Positions 36,992-44,263 of a stretch of 64,000 nucleotides of DNA are shown here, piece by piece. The translations under genes were made by a program, and so were the position numbers. The number at the start of each line of letters is the position of its first letter. Within the stretch, counting starts at the first letter, position 1. Location of the stretch: NCBI GenBank assembly GCA_001858525.1, contig LAPX01000007.1, forward strand, positions 62,001-126,000, written 5' to 3'. The DNA is from Vampirovibrio chlorellavorus. Its GTDB lineage: Bacteria > Cyanobacteriota > Vampirovibrionia > Vampirovibrionales > Vampirovibrionaceae. The notes beneath the pieces are model-generated. The model ran no database searches, was not told the DNA's origin, and saw only the letters and a list, made by a program, of their open reading frames with translations.

Positions 36992-37899
36992 GCGAAGCCA
37001 TGTTGGAGCTCTCCAGCGAGGGCGATTTGAAACAGGCGCGTGTCTTTAATCGCAGTTTTGGTGGCGATACGCTCAACACAGCGGTTGCTGCGGCCCGACT
37101 GGGTTCCAGCGTAGGCTACGTCACCCGTTTGGGCAACGATTCCTTTGCCCTGGCCTTGCAAGAAATGATCTTGAAGGAAGGCATACAGATTAGCCCCAAA
37201 CGAAACGGCAAAGGCCCCACGGGGCTTTATTTTGTATCCGTGGATCATGAAGGGCAGCGGGATTTTGTCTATTACCGCCAGCATTCCGCCGCCACCCAAC
37301 TGGGCCCGGATGACATTACCGCGGATTTAATTAAACAAAGCAAAATCGTTTACTCCTCAGGCATTACCCTCGCCATTTCCCCATCGGCCCGGCAAGCCAC
37401 CCTCAAAGCCTTCCGCTTGGCCCGTGAAAACGGGATTATGACCGCCTTCGACCCCAACTACCGGGAAGCCCTGTGGGAAAGCGAAGAGAAAATGGTGGAC
37501 GCTTTCAATGAAGTGCTGCCGTGGGTGGATATTTTCCTGCCCTCTTTCCCCGATGATACGGTCAGCATGATCAACTTCAATAAACCGCAGCAAGTGGTGG
37601 ACTACTTCCTGTTCAAGGGCGTCAAGCTGGTGGTGGTCAAAGTGGGAGCCCAAGGGTGCTATCTGGGCTACAAGCGGGAAATTCAGCAGATCCCCTCCAT
37701 GTCCATCAAGGCCATTGATACCACCGGCGCTGGAGATGCCTTCAACGGCGGCTTCCTGCACGGCCTGGCCCAAGGGGAAAGCCTGATCAACTGCGCAAAA
37801 TTGGGCATTACCACGGCCAGCCTTAAAGTGCTCAACCGGGGCTCAGCCATTGCCATGCCCAACAAGGACGCCGTTTATAACCGGGCCTTCAGCTACTAA
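36973..37899 (+). CDS. PfkB family kinase, probably 2-keto-3-deoxygluconate kinase; non-standard start
   Basis: Ribokinase-fold kinase of about 308 residues. DIISIGEAMLELSS is the first strand; RQHSAA-type YYRQHSAATQL and FDPNYREALW are typical of KDG kinases, and DTTGAGDAFNGGF is the ATP/catalytic signature. AAGGAGG (36960-36966) lies inside the dehydratase gene, but the codons following it are CGG ATT ATC GAC ATC; the next ATG (37000) would delete the first strand, and a TTG at 36934 precedes the Shine-Dalgarno. I place the start at ATC 36973 (spacing 6), with ATT 36970 as alternative. Final gene of the operon, overlapping the dehydratase. Confidence 0.82.
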   Translation: MDIISIGEAMLELSSEGDLKQARVFNRSFGGDTLNTAVAAARLGSSVGYVTRLGNDSFALALQEMILKEGIQISPKRNGKGPTGLYFVSVDHEGQRDFVYYRQHSAATQLGPDDITADLIKQSKIVYSSGITLAISPSARQATLKAFRLARENGIMTAFDPNYREALWESEEKMVDAFNEVLPWVDIFLPSFPDDTVSMINFNKPQQVVDYFLFKGVKLVVVKVGAQGCYLGYKREIQQIPSMSIKAIDTTGAGDAFNGGFLHGLAQGESLINCAKLGITTASLKVLNRGSAIAMPNKDAVYNRAFSY

Positions 37900-38347
37900 A
37901 AGCGACCAGAACCTCTTCGGGGCAAGCTTTTGCGTGGGCGAAAAAGACGCGTCTTTGACTATCCAGTGCGTAAACCGCCCGGCCACTGACAAATTTACTG
38001 ACCCAAGCGGCCTTATAGAAGGTAGATTGCCGACAACACTGATCAAATAGCAACGGAAACGGAAGCTCCAAGCGCTTGGCCAGATGAAACAGAGTCTCCC
38101 AGTTGATGCTGGAGAGTGCCAATACCTGCACTCCAGCCTCAGCAAAGGCGTGATGCGCATCCCGGAAGTCTTGCAGTAAAGCCACATCTCCCTGCAACCA
38201 GTCGGATGCGAAAAACAGCAACACCACCCCTCGCCGATCCGAAAAATCCGACAGAGTGACCAGACGCCCATACTGATCCAGCAGCGCAAAGTCGGGCACG
38301 GTCTGGCCAACTGGCAATAGCTTTGGGGGTAACAGGAAATTCAGCAC
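37889..38347 (-). CDS. Peroxiredoxin-fold protein lacking the peroxidatic cysteine
   Basis: Protein of 152 residues with the AhpC/TSA fold: VGQTVPDFALLDQYGRLVTLSDFSDRRGVVLLFFASDW, then a run matching VQVLALSSINWETLFHLAKRLELPFPLLFD. In peroxiredoxins a PxxxTxxC motif follows the LLFF strand; here it reads ASDWLQGDVALLQ, with no cysteine. The cysteines it has (DQCCRQS and KACPEE) sit elsewhere. It probably is not a thiol peroxidase by the usual mechanism. Its end overlaps the convergent kinase gene by 11 bases; it is divergent from a true peroxiredoxin. Confidence 0.75.
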   Translation of the reverse strand: MLNFLLPPKLLPVGQTVPDFALLDQYGRLVTLSDFSDRRGVVLLFFASDWLQGDVALLQDFRDAHHAFAEAGVQVLALSSINWETLFHLAKRLELPFPLLFDQCCRQSTFYKAAWVSKFVSGRAVYALDSQRRVFFAHAKACPEEVLVAFSS

Positions 38348-38570
38348 GGTGACTCAGGGCACTCTACGGACATCGTTTACGATATGCCATCATCATACCG
38401 AAAATGGCCCGACCGGAAACAAGGGATTTAACCGCTTGCGCTTTCATATTCTTATACCAAGCGAGCCGGTCTGGTGGGCTAAATAAGTCCCCCTGAATTA
38501 ATACAGATGATTACAACGCCTTAAAGGCTTTTGCAGCCTGACTTTATAGCCAATGTATCAAAAGTGCGGC

Positions 38571-38599
38571 TTGAAAGTAGAGGGCTTGGGGCATACAAT
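38571..38599 (+). promoter_or_regulatory. Sigma-70 promoter for the peroxiredoxin gene
   Basis: TTGAAA (38571-38576) and TACAAT (38594-38599), exactly 17 bases apart, 47 bases before the peroxiredoxin ATG. The rest of the divergent gap (38348-38570) shows no gene. Confidence 0.75.
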
Positions 38600-38646
38600 A
38601 GGGCCATTGTTATGGTCTGGTTTATTTTTGATAGGAGATTACACCA

Positions 38647-39171
38647 ATGGTCGCACAAATTGGCAAACCGGCTCCTGAGTTTACAGCAGCCGCCTTCCAC
38701 GAAGGCAAAATCACTGAAGTGTCCCTGAAAAGCTACCGTGGCAAATGGGTAGTCCTGTTCTTCTGGCCCCTGGACTTCACCTTTGTCTGCCCAACCGAAA
38801 TCCAGGGCTTCAACGACAAAAAAGCAGAATTCGACAAGCTGAACGCTCAAATCATCGGCGCCAGCGTTGATAGCGTTCACTCCCACAAAGCTTGGAGCGA
38901 AGGCGCTTTGGGTCAAATGAACTACCCCATGGTTTCCGACATCAACCACCGCATCAGCCGTGACTACGGTGTGTTGCTGGAAGACAAAGGCATCAGCCTG
39001 CGTGGTCTGTTCTTGATTGATCCCGATGGCAACCTGCGTAGCTACTTGGTGAACGACTTGGCTGTAGGCCGCAACGTGGATGAAGTTATCCGCTTGCTGC
39101 AAGCCTTCCAATCCGGCGAACTGTGCCCGGTTGGCTGGAAGCCCGGCGCTCAAACCTTGGGCAAAGCCTAA
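38647..39171 (+). CDS. 2-Cys peroxiredoxin (AhpC/TSA family)
   Basis: Thiol peroxidase of 174 residues that reduces hydroperoxides. The peroxidatic cysteine is in [13 protein letters not shown] (about residue 48) and the resolving cysteine in [12 protein letters not shown] near the carboxy end, as in typical AhpC-type enzymes. AGGAG is well placed before the ATG and the promoter is near consensus, so it is probably strongly expressed. Reductant may be thioredoxin, since trxB is present in the window and no AhpF is seen. Confidence 0.94.
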   Translation: MVAQIGKPAPEFTAAAFHEGKITEVSLKSYRGKWVVLFFWPLDFTFVCPTEIQGFNDKKAEFDKLNAQIIGASVDSVHSHKAWSEGALGQMNYPMVSDINHRISRDYGVLLEDKGISLRGLFLIDPDGNLRSYLVNDLAVGRNVDEVIRLLQAFQSGELCPVGWKPGAQTLGKA

Positions 39172-39193
39172 GCTTTGTAAGCCTCACCCCTTT

Positions 39194-39227
39194 AAAAAGC
39201 CCGGTGGATTTTTCTATCGGGCTTTTT
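39194..39227 (+). terminator. Terminator of the peroxiredoxin gene
   Basis: AAAAAGCCCG (39194-39203) pairs perfectly with CGGGCTTTTT (39218-39227). Confidence 0.9.
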
Positions 39228-39302
39228 ACTTTGGGCGGCCTTTTTGCTTTGGGACAAAACAACATTAGATATTTCGCTTTTAAACCTGAGAGCGAATGCC
39301 AA

Positions 39303-39345
39303 CAGCAAAAAAGAAGCCCCTTCCAGATAGAAGAGGCTTCTCTCA
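39303..39345 (-). terminator. Terminator after rplA
   Basis: AGAAGCC (39312-39318) pairs with GGCTTCT (39335-39341), with an inner CTT/AAG pairing; on the minus strand six Ts follow. It ends the ribosomal cluster at rplA, so rplJ-rplL are not in this transcript. Confidence 0.85.
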
Positions 39346-39363
39346 GTTGAGAATATGAAAGAT

Positions 39364-40095
39364 TTAGTTGGCCAAGTAGTCGCGAATCTCTGAGCTCAAC
39401 TTGGAGGAATCCAACTTGATGCTGGGGCCCATGGTGGAGGTCAGGTAAACGGACTTCACGTAGGCGCCTTTGGCAGCGGCCGGTTTGGCACGCAGAATGG
39501 CATCATACAAGGTGGAGAAGTTTTTCAGGATTTGCTCTTCGGTGAAGGCTTTGCCTTTGCCGATGGCGGTGTGGACAATCCCTTGCTTATCGGCACGGAA
39601 TTCCACTTTACCGGCTTTCACTTCTTTAATGGCTTGAGCCACATCGAAGGTGACGGTTCCGGTCTTGGGGTTGGGCATCAGGCCTTTGGGACCCAGCACT
39701 TTACCCAGTTTACCCAGCAGAGCCATGGCATCGGGGGTGGCAATTAAGACGTCGAAATCGAGCCAGTTTTCTTTTTCCATTTTTTCGACCAAGTCTTCGC
39801 TACCAGCGAAGTCAGCGCCTGCGTTTCTGGCTTCGTTGACTTTTTCACCTTTGGCGATAACAGCCACACGAACGGTTTTACCAGTACCTTCAGGCAACAC
39901 AACAGTGCTACGAACTTGTTGATCGGCATGCTTTACGTTGATACCCAAACGAATGTGGGTTTCAACGGTTTCATCAAACTTGGCATGCTCTAAAGCTTTT
40001 TTCAAAAGGGCCACGCCGTCTTTAATACCCACCGGTTGGGTGGCGGACGCCATTACTTCTTGAAAATGTTTGTGACGCTTGGTTAATTTAGCCAT
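39364..40095 (-). CDS. rplA: 50S ribosomal protein L1
   Basis: Component of the L1 stalk of the large subunit. 243 residues; [36 protein letters not shown] and the L1 signature [27 protein letters not shown] are all clear. It is the last gene of the rpmG-tRNA-secE-nusG-rplK-rplA cluster. L1 often represses its own operon by binding the leader mRNA; I did not find the binding site here. Confidence 0.98.
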   Translation of the reverse strand: MAKLTKRHKHFQEVMASATQPVGIKDGVALLKKALEHAKFDETVETHIRLGINVKHADQQVRSTVVLPEGTGKTVRVAVIAKGEKVNEARNAGADFAGSEDLVEKMEKENWLDFDVLIATPDAMALLGKLGKVLGPKGLMPNPKTGTVTFDVAQAIKEVKAGKVEFRADKQGIVHTAIGKGKAFTEEQILKNFSTLYDAILRAKPAAAKGAYVKSVYLTSTMGPSIKLDSSKLSSEIRDYLAN

Positions 40096-40166
40096 TTTTC
40101 AACTCCTTGTGGTCAAGCAATTGCCCGAGGCAATCTCCCACATTGCATTACAACATTATTGGGTAA

Positions 40167-40592
40167 TTAGGCTTCGCAGGTGACGCCCATGCTACGGGCA
40201 GTACCGCGAACCATTTGCTCAGCGGACTCCACGGTGTGGGAGTTCATGTCAGCCAATTTGATGCTGGCAATTTTGGTGACTTGCTCAGCGCTCAAAGTCC
40301 CTTTTTTCTCGGTATTCGGTTTGCCTGATCCTTTGGGGATGCCAGCTTCCTGAATAATCAAAAAGGCAGTCGGAGGGGTCTTCAGGATGAAGGTGAAAGA
40401 GCGATCTTCGTAAACAGAGATCTCAACCGGAATAATTTGACCGGTTTTGTCAGCAGTTTGAGCGTTGTACTGCTTACAGAATTCCATAATGTTAACGCCG
40501 TGCTGACCGAGCGCGGGACCCACTGGGGGAGACGGGTTAGCCTTGCCTGCGGGCAATTGCAGTTTGATTTTACCGGTTACCTTTTTAGCCAC
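40167..40592 (-). CDS. rplK: 50S ribosomal protein L11
   Basis: 141 residues, the standard length. Begins at GTG ([20 protein letters not shown]), chosen because GGAGG (40604-40608) lies 11 bases upstream and the homologous protein starts there; the frame upstream adds six residues containing the Shine-Dalgarno itself. [19 protein letters not shown] and the carboxy-terminal GTARSMGV-type end are diagnostic. Part of the GTPase-associated centre of the ribosome. Confidence 0.97.
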   Translation of the reverse strand: MAKKVTGKIKLQLPAGKANPSPPVGPALGQHGVNIMEFCKQYNAQTADKTGQIIPVEISVYEDRSFTFILKTPPTAFLIIQEAGIPKGSGKPNTEKKGTLSAEQVTKIASIKLADMNSHTVESAEQMVRGTARSMGVTCEA

Positions 40593-40727
40593 GGGGAAAT
40601 ATACCTCCAACGATAGTTTGGGAAAGTTAAATATGAATGTAGATCAAAAAAAAATTTCGATCCACTATTTATAGATTTTGCCGGAATTTTGTGACAAGAA
40701 GCCCGGCAAGCAGTGAGGGCTGAGGAA

Positions 40728-41459
40728 TTAGTGAGACTTTTGTACCTGGTTAAAGGCCAACTCAACCGGCGTTTCGCGTCCGAAGATAGAAACAGAGGCT
40801 TTCAGGCGCTCTTTTTCCGGGTTGATTTCGGTAACGGTGCCTTCAAAGTCGGCAAAAGGACCGCTGACAATTTTGACGATCTCGCCGACCTTGAGGTCGA
40901 TTTCGATCTTGGCCACGGTGGTCCCGGCACGCTGATCCTTGAGCAGAATACGCTTGATTTCCACATCTTTCGCGGGAATCGGCTTCTTTTGAGAGCCGAC
41001 GAACTTGGTCACACCCGGCGTATGGCGAACCACGTACCAGGAATCATCGTCCATCAGCATTTCCACCAGCACATAGCCAGGGAAAATACGCTCTTCTTTC
41101 TCAGTCCGCTTGCCATCTTTGATTTTGGTCACGGATTTCTGAGGCACTTCCACCCGGAAAATTTTATCGCCCATGTTCATGGACTCAATCCGGCGCTCCA
41201 GGTTCACTTTCACTTTGTTTTCGTGCCCGGAGTATGTGTGCACAATGTACCAACGACGCTTGGGAGGGCGCTTGGAAGAAGTTAAGGAGTCTTCGGCACT
41301 GACGCTAATGGCCTTATCGGCATTTTTCTCCGACAGCACGCTGACCCGGTGATCGCCAGAGGAAGCCGGAGCCTCATCCTCAAGATCCTCATCATCCAAA
41401 GCGAATTCGTCGACTTCCAATTCTTCGGCGGGAATTTGTGGTTCTTCTAAAAAGTCCAT
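40728..41459 (-). CDS. nusG: Transcription termination/antitermination factor NusG, with acidic extension
   Basis: Binds RNA polymerase and couples it to rho or the ribosome. The NGN domain starts at RRWYIVHTYSGHENKVKVNLERRI (about residue 68) and the KOW domain at VGEIVKIVSGPFADFEGTVTEI. The extra first ~65 residues are strongly acidic (ELEVDEFALDDEDLEDE, residues 12-29) followed by a Ser/Lys linker; E. coli NusG has no such extension. The ATG is in the expected place 23 bases after secE ends. Confidence 0.96.
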   Translation of the reverse strand: MDFLEEPQIPAEELEVDEFALDDEDLEDEAPASSGDHRVSVLSEKNADKAISVSAEDSLTSSKRPPKRRWYIVHTYSGHENKVKVNLERRIESMNMGDKIFRVEVPQKSVTKIKDGKRTEKEERIFPGYVLVEMLMDDDSWYVVRHTPGVTKFVGSQKKPIPAKDVEIKRILLKDQRAGTTVAKIEIDLKVGEIVKIVSGPFADFEGTVTEINPEKERLKASVSIFGRETPVELAFNQVQKSH

Positions 41460-41482
41460 GTCAGTTTCCTGTTAGTTCTCTT

Positions 41483-41761
41483 TTAACTGCGATGGGGTGT
41501 AATGGCGTTAACTATAAAGTGGAACGAGTAGTCCATAACAAATAAAAGCAAGGTCATTACACTCACAACGGCTAACACCACAATGGTTTGCCCAATAATT
41601 TGCTGCGTGGTGGGCCAGCTGATTTTAGTCCATTCGGTGCGGACGCCCTTGAGGTAGGTGGTCAGTTGTTCCATGGGTGAGCCTGATACTTCTTCTTGAC
41701 GGGGCTTTTTTCCGGCAGGGCCGGGTTTCTTCTGAGAGTCCGTTTGCTGCAATGTGGTCAT
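41483..41761 (-). CDS. secE: Preprotein translocase subunit SecE
   Basis: Single-span SecE of 92 residues. TYLKGVRTEWTKISWPTTQQIIGQT is the amphipathic helix, followed by one membrane segment (TIVVLAVVSVMTLLLFVMDYSF). The start is the ATG giving MTTLQQTDSQ; a longer frame would run into the tRNA gene and cannot be right. Stabilises SecY in the inner membrane. Gene order tRNA-Trp, secE, nusG, rplK, rplA is the common bacterial one. Confidence 0.93.
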   Translation of the reverse strand: MTTLQQTDSQKKPGPAGKKPRQEEVSGSPMEQLTTYLKGVRTEWTKISWPTTQQIIGQTIVVLAVVSVMTLLLFVMDYSFHFIVNAITPHRS

Positions 41762-41827
41762 AAAAGCGATTAAACTCCCGAGCTGACCAGCCAGCATTGA
41801 TTCTTTGATGGGACAGAGAACAAAAAT

Positions 41828-41900
41828 CGCGCCCTGGAGGACTCGAACCCCCGACATTCGGTTTTGGAGACCGACGTTCTACCAACTGAACTAAGGACGC
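41828..41900 (-). tRNA. trnW: tRNA-Trp (CCA anticodon)
   Basis: 73 bases. The acceptor stem pairs GCGTCCT with AGGGCGC (one G-U), the T arm holds GGTTCGAGTCC, and the anticodon loop CTCCAAA gives CCA, hence tryptophan. The discriminator is G, as expected for Trp. The 3-prime CCA is not encoded. It lies between rpmG and secE. Confidence 0.96.
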
Positions 41901-42199
41901 ATAACATGGAGAGAAGTTGCCTTTACTGTTTGGGAGACGCTTGGGGAACGTACCGTCCGTCAAGCCTTTGCATCTAAACGGATAAACTCTTTTCAGGTGG
42001 TTTCAGCCATTGATGAGCAAGGTTTTACCGTAAGACCTGGAACATTGTAGTCTGAAAACCAAAAGAAAAGAAGGGTTCGTTTATTTTGACAGAATACTCT
42101 CTCAATGAATCTGTTCAACTCCCCAATCCGGTTTCAGACCATTTGAGAAGAACATATAACATCTTAAAGAGTCGATTCACAATATCCAATTGCGAAAAA

Positions 42200-42364
42200 C
42201 TAGCGCGTTTCGCGATGAACCGTGTGACTCGTGCAGCGAGGGCAGTACTTTTTCAGCTCTAGCCGCTCACTGATTTGATTCAAGCCCTTCTCGGTAGAGT
42301 AGTTCCGTTCAGAACAGTCCACACAGGCCAGAATCACTTTCTTTTTTTTCTTGGCATTGCCCAT
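42200..42364 (-). CDS. rpmG: 50S ribosomal protein L33
   Basis: 54 residues: [23 protein letters not shown]..., ending [17 protein letters not shown]. The CVDC and CPRC pairs show the zinc-binding form of L33. It is the first gene of the cluster leading to tRNA-Trp, secE, nusG, rplK and rplA, just downstream of a strong promoter. No clear Shine-Dalgarno precedes the ATG, which is unusual for a ribosomal protein gene here. The 300 bases between it and the tRNA hold nothing else I can name. Confidence 0.95.
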   Translation of the reverse strand: MGNAKKKKKVILACVDCSERNYSTEKGLNQISERLELKKYCPRCTSHTVHRETR

Positions 42365-42419
42365 TGTTTTGCTTTAACCATGGTTTTTTAAGGAGTTAAC
42401 GGGTTTTTTGAGGATCGTG

Positions 42420-42448
42420 ATAATAGCCCCAATAGGAATGAGTGTCAA
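42420..42448 (-). promoter_or_regulatory. Near-consensus promoter of the rpmG-rplA cluster
   Basis: On the minus strand TTGACA (42443-42448) and TATTAT (42420-42425) with exactly 17 bases between. It lies 56 bases upstream of rpmG. Confidence 0.82.
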
Positions 42449-42560
42449 CGAAGCCCAAATACAGGGAACCTTTCCTTCCCTTTGACTTCTTGCGTATCAA
42501 TATCTTAAGAAATTTTAAGATACCTTAAGATCATCAGCATTGAAGCGGATCCCAGCGAAG

Positions 42561-42604
42561 CGATCTCGCTGCGAGCCTCTCAGGCCTTTTGCTTTGCGAG
42601 ATCG
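42561..42604. other. Nested inverted repeat between rpmG and coaD
   Basis: CGATCTCGC (42561-42569) is perfectly complementary to GCGAGATCG (42596-42604), and inside it GAGCCT/AGGC can form a smaller hairpin. No T-run follows. Three TTAAGAT/TTAAGAA-like copies lie just to its left (about 42500-42535). It could be an operator or leader structure for coaD; nothing decides. Confidence 0.45.
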
Positions 42605-42740
42605 GTCGTAAACTTTTCTTACAAAAATACTCAACTCGTTGTTTATTAACTTTTCCATATAGTAAACTGATTCTTGTCTACAGTTAGTCCAACACCTTTC
42701 TGAGTAGAGGGTAAGGCTTTTCCAGGAGAGTTACGAGGCA

Positions 42741-43238
42741 GTGACCATTGCGGTTTACCCAGGTAGTTTTGACCCCATCACGCTTGGCCACGTGGATATC
42801 GTCACTCGGGCCAGCCAGATGTTTGAACGCGTGATTATGGCCGTGGTCAAAAATCCGCAAAAACGCCCCAATATCGAAATCAGCACTCGGGTCAGTCTGG
42901 TGGAGCAAAGCCTGAAGCACTTGCCCAACATCCAGGTTGAATCGTTTGAGGGATTAACCGTCGATTTAGCCAAAGCCCATCAGGCCAGAATCATTATTCG
43001 CGGGTTGCGGGCCGTATCAGACTTTGAACACGAATTTGCCATGTCCCAAATGAACAAACGGCTTTGCCCCAACGTAGAAACCCTGTTTATGATGGCCGGG
43101 CTGGAGTACCAGTTTCTGTCCTCCAGCATGACCAATGAAGTGGCCCGTTTGGGTGGCAGCATTGAGGGTCTGGTGCCCGAGCAGGTTCGTGAGTATTATA
43201 AGACTCAGTCTCTGGCTGCTGAAAAGGCGGGTGCCTGA
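42741..43238 (+). CDS. coaD: Phosphopantetheine adenylyltransferase
   Basis: Fourth step of coenzyme A synthesis from pantothenate. 165 residues; AVYPGSFDPITLGHVDIV carries the nucleotidyltransferase TxGH motif, GLRAVSDFEHEFAMSQMNK and EYQFLSSSMTNEVARLGG are typical CoaD. Start is GTG at 42741, which is the only one keeping the first strand. Stop and the next ATG overlap (TGATG). In Synechocystis I recall coaD next to cdv3, the same kind of neighbour as here. Confidence 0.96.
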   Translation: MTIAVYPGSFDPITLGHVDIVTRASQMFERVIMAVVKNPQKRPNIEISTRVSLVEQSLKHLPNIQVESFEGLTVDLAKAHQARIIIRGLRAVSDFEHEFAMSQMNKRLCPNVETLFMMAGLEYQFLSSSMTNEVARLGGSIEGLVPEQVREYYKTQSLAAEKAGA

Positions 43239-43495
43239 TGATTGAGCGCAGCGATGCCATGAAGATTATGGATGAACTGGAAGCCCAGATGATGAAAAAG
43301 GGCTGGCCCATTCCGCTAACCCCGTTTTATCTGGTGGATCACGAGAAAGTGGTCATGTTACTGGACCAGCTCCGGGTTTGCCTACAGGATGAAATGGATG
43401 CCCGTTTCATCAAAGCCTTTTCCAACGGCAGTGAAGCCGAAAAAGTACTTTATCAGAAGAAGCCAAAGAACCAAGGAAAGGAGAGAAGCCATTAA
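43238..43495 (+). CDS. Small protein related to the amino end of its downstream neighbour
   Basis: Protein of 85 residues: MIERSDAMKIMDELEAQMMKKGWPIPLTPFYLVDHEKVVMLLDQLRVCL then a basic tail. Its first 50 residues match the start of the next gene in spacing and pattern (MIERMEDF...GMGIPFTPFTIVNGEKLVPLLDRIRENL), so the two are paralogues, this one lacking the coiled coil. The ATG overlaps the coaD stop by one base. No known family name; perhaps an assembly or competitor subunit for the longer protein. Confidence 0.75.
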   Translation: MIERSDAMKIMDELEAQMMKKGWPIPLTPFYLVDHEKVVMLLDQLRVCLQDEMDARFIKAFSNGSEAEKVLYQKKPKNQGKERSH

Positions 43496-44162
43496 TACCT
43501 TTGCCAGAATGATCGAGCGCATGGAAGACTTCATTCTTACAGGGATGGGGATTCCGTTTACGCCTTTTACCATCGTGAATGGTGAAAAGTTGGTCCCTCT
43601 CCTGGATCGCATCCGGGAAAACCTGCCAGCCGAAATCCAGCAGGCCCAACGGGTGCTGGATCGCCGGGATGAAGTGGTCAACGAAGCCCAGCTGAAGGCC
43701 AACCAGATTTTGCAAGAAGCCAAAAAGCAATCCGAATTCATGCTCAGTGAATCTGAATTGCTGCGGGCCGTGCACGAAGAGGCCAACCGGATTCGTCAGC
43801 AAATTACCATGGAACTGGAAGCCATGCGCAAAAAGGCCTTTGAAGAGGCCGAAGCGGCAAGGGCTCAGGCTTATGAAGAAGCCGCTGCCGTTCGGGTGGG
43901 TGCTGACCAATACGCAGAAGCCATTTTAGGCAGTCTGGACAAGAGCCTGGTTGAATTTCAGACCGTGGTTCGCAACGGCCAACGCCACCTGAAGAAGGTT
44001 CGTATGGATGCTGCCCAGCAAATGCCCCCGGCAATCAGTGCCAGCCACGGCGGCTACCGTCAGGAAGCAGCCTATGCAGAAGCAATGGAAGCCCCCGGCA
44101 ATCAGAGCACCATGGATTACGCCCAGGAATTCTTGAAACAAACCACGCTAAGTAATTCGTAA
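43491..44162 (+). CDS. DivIVA/Cdv3-like coiled-coil protein; probable AUU start
   Basis: Protein of about 223 residues: a short globular amino part (GIPFTPFTIVNGEKLVPLLDRI) then a long coiled coil (about residues 65-160, RRDEVVNEAQLKANQILQEAKKQ). The layout resembles cyanobacterial Cdv3/DivIVA-like cell-division proteins, which I recall next to coaD; it also resembles F0 subunit b by coiled-coil only. AAAGGAG (43477-43483) is 7 bases before ATT 43491, which overlaps the preceding stop (ATTAA). The first ATG (43509) is 25 bases from the Shine-Dalgarno. I infer an AUU start; 43509 is the alternative. Confidence 0.75.
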   Translation: MNTFARMIERMEDFILTGMGIPFTPFTIVNGEKLVPLLDRIRENLPAEIQQAQRVLDRRDEVVNEAQLKANQILQEAKKQSEFMLSESELLRAVHEEANRIRQQITMELEAMRKKAFEEAEAARAQAYEEAAAVRVGADQYAEAILGSLDKSLVEFQTVVRNGQRHLKKVRMDAAQQMPPAISASHGGYRQEAAYAEAMEAPGNQSTMDYAQEFLKQTTLSNS

Positions 44163-44223
44163 TGAATGATTGGGGGCTTGTCCCCCACTTCAACGAAGCA
44201 TTTTCTTCTTACATCGTTTCTGC

Positions 44224-44252
44224 GCACTTTGATGAGAGTCAAAGTGCTTTTT
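44224..44252 (+). terminator. Terminator of the coaD operon
   Basis: GCACTTT (44224-44230) pairs with AAAGTGC (44241-44247), followed by TTTTTATT. It also separates the operon from the convergent prepilin gene. Confidence 0.85.
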
Positions 44253-44263
44253 ATTGACGCGGA

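Noticed and set aside
41625-41963. 112-codon minus-strand frame across secE and tRNA-Trp
   Set aside because: It reads through the tRNA in a frame different from secE; both the tRNA and secE are certain.
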